Below are positions 44,441 to 52,337 of a DNA stretch of 64,000 bases, one piece after another. This DNA comes from Flavobacteriales bacterium (GTDB taxonomy: Bacteria; Bacteroidota; Bacteroidia; Flavobacteriales_E; Vicingaceae), in contig NVUQ01000001.1 in the NCBI GenBank assembly GCA_002401955.1, positions 124,001 through 188,000 on the forward strand, read 5' to 3'. A program made the position numbers and the translations under genes. Numbering within the stretch: position 1 is the stretch's first letter; each line of letters opens with the position of its first letter. The notes below the pieces were generated by a model, which had not been told where the DNA came from, did no database searches, and worked only from the letters and a program-made list of their open reading frames with translations.

Positions 44441-47323
44441 TTAATTTTTCATGATTTTTCTTACAAATTTTTCATCACCTATTCTTAGGTGGATAAAATA
44501 TAACCCTTTACTTTGCTTCGAAATATCAATATTAGTAGTTGATTGAGATTTGTTTAAAGTTTCTTCTAAAATCAATTTACCTTCAACTGTATATAGTTGG
44601 ATGTTAATTGATTGGTCTAAATTAGCAGGTTTTGTTATGTTAAACGAACCAGTGTTAGGATTAGGGAAAATACTAATATCATATAAATCTCCTAATTCGT
44701 TAATGTAAGTACAAATGTTAACGGTTATATTAACAGTATCGTTAACAATACATGAGCCATTACTAACGGTGATGATAAATTGATTCGTTCCAGGAGTGTT
44801 AAATGTTCCTATAGGATTAAAAATTGTGGAATCACTTAACAATCCTCCTGGCGACCATAAATAGCTATACGTTCCAGGAACACTTGTTGCAACATTAAAA
44901 TTAACTGTATTTCCTACACAAATAGTATCATCCGGAGTTAATTGTAATATATAATTTGCCACTGTAGTTATTGTTTGAGAGTTGCTAGTAGAACAACCAG
45001 TAGCAGTATCTGTTACAGTTAAGGTGTAATTTGTAGTTACTGTTGGTGTAGCAATAGGGTTAGTAATTGTAGAGTCACTTAATGTGTTTCCTGGAGACCA
45101 AGAGTAAATATAGTTATTGTTACTACAGCTTAAGTTAATATTATCTATAGACCAATTGTCTATTGTTGTGCCATAAAATCCAATTTGAGCCCATTTAAAT
45201 TGGGTGTTATTTGTTAAAGCTCCAGCTGGAATTGGAATAGAAAAACATTGCCAAACGTTAGCATAAGGACCTCCAGTGTCCCAATTTGAAGTTAAAAATG
45301 TTTGGATAGTGATCCATGTAGCACCACCATTAGTAGAATAACTTAATTCAATATCTTCGTTTAAATCTGCATTTTCACAGCCTGTTACTCCTGTAGAAAT
45401 ATCGTTTCCTATCCATAAACAAAAATCAAATGTTGTGCAATTAGAAGTCAATAAAGAGTTACTTATTAATTCTCTGTTTGGAGTATCAAAATTTAAAGCA
45501 GTACCGTTAAATGGTACACAAGGGTTTCCTACTGAAGCACCAGAAACAGTAGACCATTGGCTTGGGTCAAAACTTCCTGTAAAATTATCTACTAGAGTAG
45601 ACGTTAATACATCAAATTGTATTGGAGTTCCTGCACAAAAAGTAGAATCACCTGGTGATATAGTAGGGATAGGAGTTGGGTTTACTGAAACGTTAACGGT
45701 GTCAGTTTTACTACATCCTAAAGTTGAGGTAACCGTAACGTTGTATGTAGTTGTTTCTGAAGGGGTAGCAAGAGGTGTTGAAATGGTTGGATCATTTAAT
45801 GAGGCTGCAGGAGTCCAATTAATTGTGTAGCTACCCAATGGACTCATGTTAACACCTATTGGAACTACTGAAGAAGCACACAATAAGGTATCTCCGTATG
45901 CTGTAATTGTAAAATCTAGAGCTACATTAACGATAACAGTATCTGTACTACCACACCCCGCTATTAAGTCACTAGTTACTAAATATGTAGTTGTTACAGA
46001 TGGTGAAGCAATAGGGTTACTACAGGGATTACAGCTAAAATTTGACCCTACATTAATTGGGTCTCCAGCTATACTTGTCCATGTAAAAACTGATCCACCA
46101 GCTGCTGATAGCTGAGCTGTTTGGCTTCCACAAATCGTGATGTCTGGGTTTACTGTTGTGTTGTTGATGATGTTGAAGTTTATTAATTGAGCAGCATTGG
46201 CTATAACTGGACAAGCACCGTCATTAACAGTTAGAGTTGTGCTTAATGATGAATTGCTTCCTGCAGGAACTGTCCAACATATACTAACAGTGTATGGATT
46301 AATGCCAGTAGTAGTAATTGATGCACCCGGAAGGAGTGTGAATAAACTGCTTAATGCTGTGTCTATAGCTAGAGTATCAAGTGCATCAATGTCAGTAAAT
46401 GTTACATCAAAGCAAGTAGAAGCTCCTTCACAAATTTCTAATAAGCCTGGCCCTAACAATGTTGCATTTCCGCTCGTTAATACAATTCCTCCTGAAATAG
46501 GAGGTGTGTTGGAGCAGTTAAGTACTTGAAATTGGAAATCATGAACAATAGAGCCAGTCATATTGCCAGCATTATCATAAGCTTCAATTAAATAGGAAAC
46601 CACATAGTTTCCAAGAGTAGCTTGATTAAATGTAATACACCCTGTTTGAGAATCAAGTGTAAAATTATTAAGGGGTACTGCAGCACTATATCCTGCAGTA
46701 TGAGCAATTGGGGTTCCATTTGTACCCATAGGGTTTATTGATTGAACATATATACTATCTCCATTTGGATCAACAATTCCAGGGCAATATGATTGTGGAA
46801 TTCCTGCACAAACAAAAGGGTAAGGTTGATTAGTAATGTAAGGCGAATCATCACAAGGTGCTGTTTGAGAATTCATAATGGTTTCAAAGTATATATTATT
46901 ACTGCTAGCACCCGAAAGATTTGAAGATGTATTTCTACAGCAAATGTCATACACAAATTTCCAGCTATCACAAGTGTCAGGTAGTGTAATAGTTGCTTCG
47001 TAGGTAAACATTTTTATACCAGGTAATGTTCCTCCATTACACAAACTTGTTTGAGAAGGGCAGGCAGAAGAGATTTCTTGTTCTATTCCAGTTTGAATTA
47101 AAGTAATAAATGGATTAGTTAATCCACAATCATTATAAGTAGTTATCATGTATTGGTTCCCTAAGGAGTTCGGGCAATTAACGTATAACTCCAGAGTAAT
47201 AACATACTCATTGGGGTTTCCTGTACATTGGTAGGTTATGTTTCCTCCAGGAATATGTGAGGCATATAAGTTTGAACTGGTGCTTATAAGGGTAACAAGT
47301 AATAGTGTAAGTAAATTTTTCAT
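44441..47323 (-). CDS. Large T9SS cargo protein with Ig/PKD-like repeats
   Basis: The product is about 960 residues, with a signal peptide (MKNLLTLLLVTLISTSS), an N-terminal domain starting SHIPGGNITYQCTGNPNEYV typical of Bacteroidota surface or gliding-associated adhesins, several Ig/PKD-like beta domains with repeated SPGNTLSDSTITNPIATPTV-type motifs, and a T9SS type-A domain (ISIFPNPNTGSFNI). It is likely a surface adhesin. The track start lies 45 bases upstream, and I chose MKNLL because a strong promoter lies directly before it. Confidence 0.85.
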   Translation of the reverse strand: MKNLLTLLLVTLISTSSNLYASHIPGGNITYQCTGNPNEYVITLELYVNCPNSLGNQYMITTYNDCGLTNPFITLIQTGIEQEISSACPSQTSLCNGGTLPGIKMFTYEATITLPDTCDSWKFVYDICCRNTSSNLSGASSNNIYFETIMNSQTAPCDDSPYITNQPYPFVCAGIPQSYCPGIVDPNGDSIYVQSINPMGTNGTPIAHTAGYSAAVPLNNFTLDSQTGCITFNQATLGNYVVSYLIEAYDNAGNMTGSIVHDFQFQVLNCSNTPPISGGIVLTSGNATLLGPGLLEICEGASTCFDVTFTDIDALDTLAIDTALSSLFTLLPGASITTTGINPYTVSICWTVPAGSNSSLSTTLTVNDGACPVIANAAQLINFNIINNTTVNPDITICGSQTAQLSAAGGSVFTWTSIAGDPINVGSNFSCNPCSNPIASPSVTTTYLVTSDLIAGCGSTDTVIVNVALDFTITAYGDTLLCASSVVPIGVNMSPLGSYTINWTPAASLNDPTISTPLATPSETTTYNVTVTSTLGCSKTDTVNVSVNPTPIPTISPGDSTFCAGTPIQFDVLTSTLVDNFTGSFDPSQWSTVSGASVGNPCVPFNGTALNFDTPNRELISNSLLTSNCTTFDFCLWIGNDISTGVTGCENADLNEDIELSYSTNGGATWITIQTFLTSNWDTGGPYANVWQCFSIPIPAGALTNNTQFKWAQIGFYGTTIDNWSIDNINLSCSNNNYIYSWSPGNTLSDSTITNPIATPTVTTNYTLTVTDTATGCSTSNSQTITTVANYILQLTPDDTICVGNTVNFNVATSVPGTYSYLWSPGGLLSDSTIFNPIGTFNTPGTNQFIITVSNGSCIVNDTVNITVNICTYINELGDLYDISIFPNPNTGSFNITKPANLDQSINIQLYTVEGKLILEETLNKSQSTTNIDISKQSKGLYFIHLRIGDEKFVRKIMKN

Positions 47324-47337
47324 TGTAAGTAATTTTA

Positions 47338-47369
47338 CGAAGATATCTAAAGTCAAAGAATTAGGCAAA
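47338..47369 (-). promoter_or_regulatory. Promoter for large T9SS cargo gene
   Basis: On the minus strand TTTG (47366-47369), 20 bases and TATCTTCG (47338-47345) precede the ATG by 14 bases. It matches the -33/-7 pattern with one mismatch. Confidence 0.55.
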
Positions 47370-47372
47370 TAA

Positions 47373-47404
47373 AAAAAGGCTTGAACAAATGCTCAAGCCT
47401 TTTT
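47373..47404 (-). terminator. Rho-independent terminator after T9SS gene at 47417
   Basis: On the minus strand AAAAAGGCTTGA-loop-TCAAGCCTTTTTTT is a classic stem with T-run, 13 bases after the stop codon. It also separates the gene from the promoter of the next one. Confidence 0.75.
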
Positions 47405-47416
47405 AAATATAATATG

Positions 47417-48796
47417 TTATTTAACGATAAATCGTTCAACAACTTTTTCGTTATCTAAAGTAAATTCAATAAAATAAACCCCTTTAGAGAAGCTAGAAGT
47501 ATTGAATGATTCTCTATACGTTCCTGAGGATAAATGACCTAAAGAACGATTAGTTAACTCTTTACCTAGAGCATCAACTAGTCTTATGGTTACATCATTA
47601 TTATTTTGGATGTTAAATTTAATTTTTAAAACATCTGTTGCAGGGTTAGGGTAGGCAACTAGTTTTTCAACCCTTAAGTTTTCACTTATTCCTACAGGGA
47701 ATACAAAATCAATGTTATCTATAAATAATTGAGATCCTGGATTATCTCCTGAAAATGCACCTAGCAATACCGTGTCTGGAGTTGAAGGTAAACTAATAGC
47801 TTGACTAAACAATGTGTAGCTTGCTGCAGGAGTTAATTGAGCACCATATTGCCCAAGAGAACCACTAGTAGTTTTAAATTCTATGCTTAGCCAAGAGGTA
47901 TCAGTTCCTGAAAGGGTGTTTTTGTAATAAACTTCTACACCGATAGGATTAGCTGTATAGGGGGCACCTCCTGTAAACCCGTTTGATCCAAAATCACCGT
48001 TTGTAACAAGTCCTCCAATAGTATCTCCTTGTTGATTCTCTACAGTAGTTAACTTAGCTGCAAAGCTTCCTGCGTATTGATCTGTAGTTTTTTCAACAGC
48101 CAAGATTGGTTCTCCTATAGAGTATGATGCGGTAGTCACCCATCCATTTGGTTCTTCCCAGTTAATAGGTGACCAATTTTCAAAACTGTAATTTTCTAAA
48201 TTCTGAGTACCTCCAAGTCCTTTTATTTGAATATCATCAAATTGTATCCATGAGCCTGGTATTCCATTAAAATCATTAACAGGATCCCCTGTTGCAGAAG
48301 CCAGTAATAAGGAGTCAGATAATATTGCATTTATAGGATAAGCAAATCTTTTCCATGTATTTTGAGTTCCTTTTATATACCATATACCTCCTCCAGTAGT
48401 TGTTCCTGCAATAAAGGTTGTACAAGAAAATACTGCAGAATCACCTGCTTGTATATCGTATTTGTAATACCCGATAATACTGTCTACACCAGAAGGAAAA
48501 AGGGTTACTGCTTGACCAGGGATTTGATTTTCAAAATCACCACTCATAAAAAAACCAAAAATAGTATCGCCACTTGGTATTTGAACTGTTTCTAGTCTTA
48601 TTGAATAGGTTCCAGTAAAAGCATCTGTAGATTTATAAGTGGTAGTAGATCCAACAATTGCATTTTCATTGACCATTGTTTCGTAATCATCAAGAGTCTC
48701 TACTGAATTGTTGGTCCAATTCTCAAAGCCCTCATATTGAGCGTACGAAGAAAATCCAACCAACATAGTTGAAATAAAAAGTAAATGTTTTTTCAT
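47417..48796 (-). CDS. T9SS cargo protein with two PCMD-like domain repeats
   Basis: The 459-residue product has a signal peptide (ending SSYAQ), then two similar halves each starting FENW (GFENWTNNSVETLDDYE; SFENWSPINWEEPNGWV) and each containing GDTI-G...GDF and a later IDNIDF/FDDIQI strand. This resembles the carbohydrate-binding PCMD fold. A T9SS type-A domain (AYPNPATDVLKI) ends the protein. It is probably a secreted or surface lectin-like protein. Confidence 0.82.
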   Translation of the reverse strand: MKKHLLFISTMLVGFSSYAQYEGFENWTNNSVETLDDYETMVNENAIVGSTTTYKSTDAFTGTYSIRLETVQIPSGDTIFGFFMSGDFENQIPGQAVTLFPSGVDSIIGYYKYDIQAGDSAVFSCTTFIAGTTTGGGIWYIKGTQNTWKRFAYPINAILSDSLLLASATGDPVNDFNGIPGSWIQFDDIQIKGLGGTQNLENYSFENWSPINWEEPNGWVTTASYSIGEPILAVEKTTDQYAGSFAAKLTTVENQQGDTIGGLVTNGDFGSNGFTGGAPYTANPIGVEVYYKNTLSGTDTSWLSIEFKTTSGSLGQYGAQLTPAASYTLFSQAISLPSTPDTVLLGAFSGDNPGSQLFIDNIDFVFPVGISENLRVEKLVAYPNPATDVLKIKFNIQNNNDVTIRLVDALGKELTNRSLGHLSSGTYRESFNTSSFSKGVYFIEFTLDNEKVVERFIVK

Positions 48797-48863
48797 AGTT
48801 TAATTTTTAAGGTTAAAGGATAAAAATAAACTATTTTATCGGAATAAAAAGTAGTTTGAAGAA

Positions 48864-49481
48864 CTAAATAACATCGATAGAGCCAATTCCTTCACGGATA
48901 ACCTCTGGTTCATTACCTGTACAATCAATAATTGTTGAGGCTTCATTTTGTCCATAACCACCATCAATTACTAAGCCTAAAGTATTCTCATATTTTTCGT
49001 GTATGAGTTCTGGATCGGTAATGTACTCTAAAATTTCATCATCGTCATGCACAGATGTGGAGATTAAAGGATTACCTAATTGTTCTACTAATATTCTTGC
49101 TATGTTGTTATCTGGAACACGAATACCGATAGTTTTCTTTTTAGATTTAAATAACTTTGGAACACTATTGTTTGCATTTAAAATGAATGTATAAGGTCCT
49201 GGCAAAGCCCTTTTCATCATTTTATAAATTGAATTACTAAACTGAACGGTATAATCTGATATGTTGCTTAAATCATGGCAGATAAGAGAGAAGTTAGCTT
49301 TTTCAATTTTTATTCCTTTGATCTGAGCCATACGCTCAACTGCTTTACGATTATTTAAATCGCAAGCCATAGAATATACTGTATCAGTTGGATAAATGAT
49401 AACGCCACCTTTTTTTAAGACTTTTATTACTTGATTTATTTTTCGTTGATCAGGATTATCTGGGTGGATGGATAATAGCAT
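48864..49481 (-). CDS. yciO: YciO-subfamily YrdC/Sua5 protein (threonylcarbamoyl-AMP synthase-like)
   Basis: The 205-residue protein has the YrdC/TsaC fold and begins LLSIHPDNPDQRKINQ, the signature of the YciO branch rather than TsaC. The RNA/AMP-binding KKGGVIIYPTDTVYSM region is present, but the TsaC STSAN-type motif is replaced by STSVHDDDE, as in YciO. TsaC makes threonylcarbamoyl-AMP for the t6A modification of tRNA. YciO enzymes retain at most weak activity, and their role is unsettled. No Sua5 extension is present. Confidence 0.85.
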   Translation of the reverse strand: MLLSIHPDNPDQRKINQVIKVLKKGGVIIYPTDTVYSMACDLNNRKAVERMAQIKGIKIEKANFSLICHDLSNISDYTVQFSNSIYKMMKRALPGPYTFILNANNSVPKLFKSKKKTIGIRVPDNNIARILVEQLGNPLISTSVHDDDEILEYITDPELIHEKYENTLGLVIDGGYGQNEASTIIDCTGNEPEVIREGIGSIDVI

Positions 49482-49569
49482 AATAAGTTATAAAGTCTAA
49501 AAGTTGAAAGTTTTTAAAATTTAAAAACTTTATTTGGTAATGATACAATGAAAAATAAAAATAAACACT

Positions 49570-50226
49570 TTAATTATTCACTTTCGCGTGATCAGCCAAA
49601 AATTGAGCTAATCCATTTTCTGTTAAAGGGTGTTTTAGTAATCCTACAATTGCATTTAATGGTCCAGTCATTACATCAGCACCAATTTCTGCACATTGAA
49701 TAATGTGCATGGTATGACGAATAGAGGCTGCTAAAATTTGAGTTTCATAACCGTAATTGTCATAAATTAATCGAATACTGTCAATTAAATCAACACCATC
49801 AGTAGAAACATCATCTAATCTACCAATAAAAGGTGATACATAAGTTGCTCCAGCTTTGGCAGCCAATAAAGCCTGGCCAGAAGAAAAAATTAAGGTGCAA
49901 TTGGTTCTAATACCTTTGTTAGAAAAATATTTTATGGCTTTTATCCCTTCTTTTATAGCAGGAACTTTAACAACAATTTGCTTATGTAAAGAAGCTAAAT
50001 GTTCGCCTTCTTTAACCATTCCTTCAAAATCGGTAGCAATAACTTCAGCACTAACATCACCATCAACAATTTCGCAAATGGCTTTGTAGTGATTAAATAC
50101 ATTTTCATCACCACTAATTCCTTCTTTTGCCATTAATGATGGGTTGGTAGTAACACCATCTAATATTCCTAAATCTTGAGCTTCTTTTATTTGCTCTAAG
50201 TTTGCTGTATCTATAAAAAACTTCAT
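49570..50226 (-). CDS. tal: Small transaldolase (Tal, TalC/Fsa family)
   Basis: The 218-residue class I aldolase-type enzyme should transfer a dihydroxyacetone unit in the pentose phosphate pathway. The Schiff-base lysine is in [11 protein letters not shown]. The family's substrate-choice position reads [11 protein letters not shown], with Phe where true fructose-6-phosphate aldolases have Tyr, which favours transaldolase. It has a good promoter and borders the accessory island at 50.2 kb. Confidence 0.9.
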   Translation of the reverse strand: MKFFIDTANLEQIKEAQDLGILDGVTTNPSLMAKEGISGDENVFNHYKAICEIVDGDVSAEVIATDFEGMVKEGEHLASLHKQIVVKVPAIKEGIKAIKYFSNKGIRTNCTLIFSSGQALLAAKAGATYVSPFIGRLDDVSTDGVDLIDSIRLIYDNYGYETQILAASIRHTMHIIQCAEIGADVMTGPLNAIVGLLKHPLTENGLAQFLADHAKVNN

Positions 50227-50249
50227 TAAAAACCGTTTAAGTTAGTTAC

Positions 50250-50281
50250 CAAAAATAGACAGGCTTTAAGGTGAAACCAAA
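50250..50281 (-). promoter_or_regulatory. Promoter for tal
   Basis: On the minus strand TTTG (50278-50281), 20 bases and TATTTTTG (50250-50257) lie 23 bases before the tal start. All four conserved positions of the -7 box are present. Confidence 0.6.
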
Positions 50282-50451
50282 TAAAGATGTGAACAGGTGT
50301 TGATAATGGAACCGTTTACTTAAATAGTTCTTTTTTTAGTTTCATTTTAGAGTAGAGAGTAGGGTTAAGTTATCGAAGATTTTGTCTTGAAAAATAACGT
50401 TGAATTTTCGCTTTGTTAAGCGATGTTTGTTTACCGTGTCGTTTTTTGCTT

Positions 50452-50515
50452 AACGTTCCTGACTATGCGTAATGCGGGATTTGAAAGCTGAAAGTTTCAA
50501 ATCTGCACGTAGCTA
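50452..50515. repeat. Imperfect long hairpin element, left side of accessory island
   Basis: The core GATTTGAAA-GCTGAAAG-TTTCAAATC is a perfect 9-bp stem, and outer bases (GACTATGCGTAATGCG against TGCACGTAGC) extend it imperfectly. Minus-strand reading is AGCTACGTGC ... GGAACGTTAAGC, a pattern of structured spacers found repeatedly in Bacteroidota. Confidence 0.5.
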
Positions 50516-50553
50516 AGAGTTTATATTTTGTTTTTAACTTAATTTCCTATTAA

Positions 50554-50578
50554 AACGTCAAAACAAAGTTTTGACGTT
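50554..50578. terminator. Perfect 11-bp hairpin downstream of lipocalin-like gene
   Basis: AACGTCAAAAC-AAA-GTTTTGACGTT is perfectly palindromic. On the minus strand it is followed by a short T-rich stretch, and it lies 65 bases after the stop of the gene at 50644. Confidence 0.45.
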
Positions 50579-50643
50579 GATGATTTACTGCTTTGCTAAC
50601 TTACTGTCCAATAAAATATAGATGATGTTAGGGGGTGTATCTT

Positions 50644-51156
50644 TTATCGTTTTAAAAAGTCATTTCTTATTACAGTACATCTTTTTGGTTTCTTTATTAT
50701 ATGCTTTAATGTGTCATTGACAATGTAAAACTCTTCGTCTCTAAATTCTATGTATTCTGTTTCATCTTTAGGATTACAGTTAGAAATGGTCTTTTCAATT
50801 GCATATTTAGAGGTGTCAATTTCATTTATTGTAATACAGTCGCCCTCAAAAAGTGAGAGATGCATACAAGAGTCAGGTTTAAAGCTATTTAATATTATTA
50901 AATTGTCTTTCATTTCCCATTTCCCATTTGAAAGTCCACTTGCTAAACAAGCTCCATATTCAAAGTGAAAGGTACTATCATTCTTTATTATCAAATACGA
51001 TTTGTAAGGATAAATTCTTTTTAATGATTCCCAACTTCCAATGAATGTCTTTGAGGATATATTTTGATCAACTCTTATTGTTTCTTGACTTGATCCTTGA
51101 ATACAGCTAATACTTAAAATTATTGATAATATGTATAGTTTCATATCTGTAATCAT
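50644..51156 (-). CDS. Secreted lipocalin-like protein, accessory
   Basis: The 170-residue product has a signal peptide (SIILSISCIQGSSQ), then a domain of short strands with GSWESLKRIYPYKSYL and GKWEMKDNLIIL, as in lipocalin-like proteins of Bacteroidota. Its start (ATG at 51156, or MKLYIL at 51144) lies directly against the cassette-junction repeat (GTTGGCAGCTATATG on its strand). It looks like cargo of the accessory island. Function unknown. Confidence 0.6.
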   Translation of the reverse strand: MITDMKLYILSIILSISCIQGSSQETIRVDQNISSKTFIGSWESLKRIYPYKSYLIIKNDSTFHFEYGACLASGLSNGKWEMKDNLIILNSFKPDSCMHLSLFEGDCITINEIDTSKYAIEKTISNCNPKDETEYIEFRDEEFYIVNDTLKHIIKKPKRCTVIRNDFLKR

Positions 51157-51262
51157 ATAGCTGCCAACGTTCTTGTTGGAAACGTTTTATGTTTCTTGCA
51201 TGTGTGTGCCTTGAATGGCATGTGTGTCAGCTTTTTGGGGCTATGAAGTATATACAGGGTTA
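51157..51262. repeat. Cassette-junction-like repeat (attC-like candidate)
   Basis: Read on the minus strand, the element begins CTACCGCTAACCCTGTATATAC, ends AACGTTGGCAGC, and encloses two copies of GCATGTGTGT. Its ends, GCTGCCAAC and GTTAGCGG, are imperfect inverted repeats (6 of 8 positions). The left end of the element is also the 3' end of the small-protein gene at 51241. This is like integron attC sites, but the R and R'' consensus is only partly matched. Confidence 0.45.
51175..51197 (+). repeat. Dispersed GGAACGTTTYAATGTT motif, copy 2
   Basis: GTTGGAAACGTTTTATGTTTCTT lies inside the junction repeat. It is related to copies at 22570 and 52227. Confidence 0.4.
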
Positions 51263-51408
51263 GCGGTAGTTTTTATTTTTTCATAAGGTATTTCAATAAC
51301 TTTTCCGTCTTTACCAATAACCATAGGAGTCTTTTTATACTTTTTAAATTCTACAAGTTTCTTATATGCTTGTTCAAGACCTTTTAATATTTTATCTCTA
51401 TTTTCCAT
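51241..51408 (-). CDS. Small partner protein of the zeta-toxin-like gene, 55 residues
   Basis: The ORF is shorter than the track limit. It encodes MENRDKILKGLEQAYKKLVE, a charged helix, then VIGKDGKVIEIPYEKI. The start lies 7 bases after the frame-shifted end of the zeta gene, so it is in the same transcript. Its last nine codons (TTANPVYTS) come from the junction repeat. It may be an antitoxin or accessory subunit, inferred from position and size only. Confidence 0.65.
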   Translation of the reverse strand: MENRDKILKGLEQAYKKLVEFKKYKKTPMVIGKDGKVIEIPYEKIKTTANPVYTS

Positions 51409-51415
51409 AGTTCAA

Positions 51416-51990
51416 TTATTTAACGTAATTATTATTTAACATTTTCCATTGCGATTTATTAGAAATGTTTTCAGTTTCTATATTTCCCTCTGCAATTATT
51501 TCATAGGGACTTCCTGAATTATCAATAAACATCCACTCATCTACGATTGATTTAAATATGTTGAAGAAATTGTTTAGACCATTATTATATCTTCTTAAGA
51601 TTACATCTCTGTAGGTATGTTATGCCCACCCTCTTTAACTCTAATCTCAACTCGTTTTAAGGCTAATTCGGGAGTTCGTAACCAAAAAAACAGTAAAGTA
51701 ACTTTGTAGCCATTTTCTTTCGCTCGGGCTACTAATTTTTTATAACTCTTTGTCGCTAACGTTGTTTCAAATGCAAAATCTTTGTCTGATTTAATTAGAG
51801 TATTAATTTTTTCAAGCATTAATCTTCCTGCCTGAATGGTTGCGTTTTCAGGAGTAAAGGGAGATAGCCCTTTTGCAATCTCGTCTGCATTCACAAATTC
51901 TTTACAATTTAATATTTCAGGTAATATAGTATAGGAAGCAGTTGTTTTTCCTGCTCCATTGCAACCTGATATAATATATAAGTTTTTCAT
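51416..51990 (-). pseudogene. Zeta-toxin-family kinase, frameshifted
   Basis: Zeta-type toxins are P-loop kinases that phosphorylate UDP-N-acetylglucosamine or another target. The front half is normal: KNLYIISGCNGAGKTTASYT (Walker A), NADEIAKGLSPF and AFETTLATKSYK. It stops at residue 129 (GGHNIPTEM), but the rest of the family's length continues in another frame (DVILRRYNNGLNNFFNIFKS ... VK) to 51416. A two-base duplication, GA in ACAGAGATG, explains the shift: removing two bases restores a single ORF of about 190 codons. It may be dead or corrected by slippage. Confidence 0.85.
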
Positions 51991-51995
51991 TGATG

Positions 51996-52003
51996 CAAAG
52001 GTA
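51996..52003 (-). promoter_or_regulatory. TACCTTTG -7 box of the zeta gene, near-leaderless
   Basis: On the minus strand TACCTTTG is five bases from the ATG (TACCTTTGCATCAATG). It matches TAnnTTTG, with no clear -33 box. Confidence 0.45.
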
Positions 52004-52007
52004 CAGA

Positions 52008-52157
52008 TTATTTGTTTTTCTGATTATAATAACCATTACAGATGACTTTACTTTGGTTAAACTTTATTGATTCTTCTCCGAATAGTTCAACCAGTCCATT
52101 TTTTTCATTGCTATCTAAATAAACTACAATTAATTTATTGCCTGTTAATTCGATTAT
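52008..52157 (-). pseudogene. Headless C-terminal gene fragment, 49 codons
   Basis: Open frame with natural protein character, IIELTGNKLIVVYLDSNEKN, then FGEESIKFNQSKVICNGYYN and QKNK before TAA. There is no ATG, and a TAA precedes it closely. It ends 18 bases before the zeta start codon. It is likely the tail of a lost gene on the same strand. Confidence 0.5.
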
Positions 52158-52226
52158 GTTTTAAGCCAACTAGTTTCTTTTTAGTAACCAAATATTGTCT
52201 AGTTGTGATACAAACATAACTGTGCC

Positions 52227-52250
52227 ATCCGGAACGTTTTAATGTTTCTT
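52227..52250 (+). repeat. Dispersed GGAACGTTTYAATGTT motif, copy 3
   Basis: ATCCGGAACGTTTTAATGTTTCTT shares GGAACGTTT and AATGTT with copy 1, and AACGTTTTA with copy 2. Confidence 0.4.
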
Positions 52251-52337
52251 ATACCAATTTAATTTCAAAACACCCAATAATGGTATTACATGTTGTTAAG
52301 CGAAATTAAAGTTTTTTAAGGGGAAACTCAAGGGGGT

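Larger units (their letters stand above)
50227..50643. other. 417-bp repeat-rich spacer next to the accessory island
   Basis: No gene is seen. The spacer contains the tal promoter at its left edge, an imperfect long hairpin element (about 50452-50515) and a perfect 11-bp hairpin (50554-50578). The sequence resembles repeated junction elements recalled from other Bacteroidota genomes, with GCTTAACGTTCC and CTATGCGTAATGCGGG-type motifs. Confidence 0.6.
51991..52337. other. 347-bp spacer upstream of zeta gene, with gene fragment
   Basis: No intact gene is seen. It holds the zeta gene's promoter box, a truncated coding frame (52008-52157) and the AT-rich sequence with a dispersed repeat that borders the LytTR regulator. 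Confidence 0.6.

Noticed and set aside
45435-46529. Three plus-strand ORFs (131, 89, 110 aa) inside the large T9SS cargo gene
   Set aside because: They are antisense of Ig-like threonine-rich repeats, with no signals or known motifs.
50227-52337. A full integron
   Set aside because: There is no integrase gene and the end motifs only partly fit the attC consensus, so I claim only cassette-like organisation.
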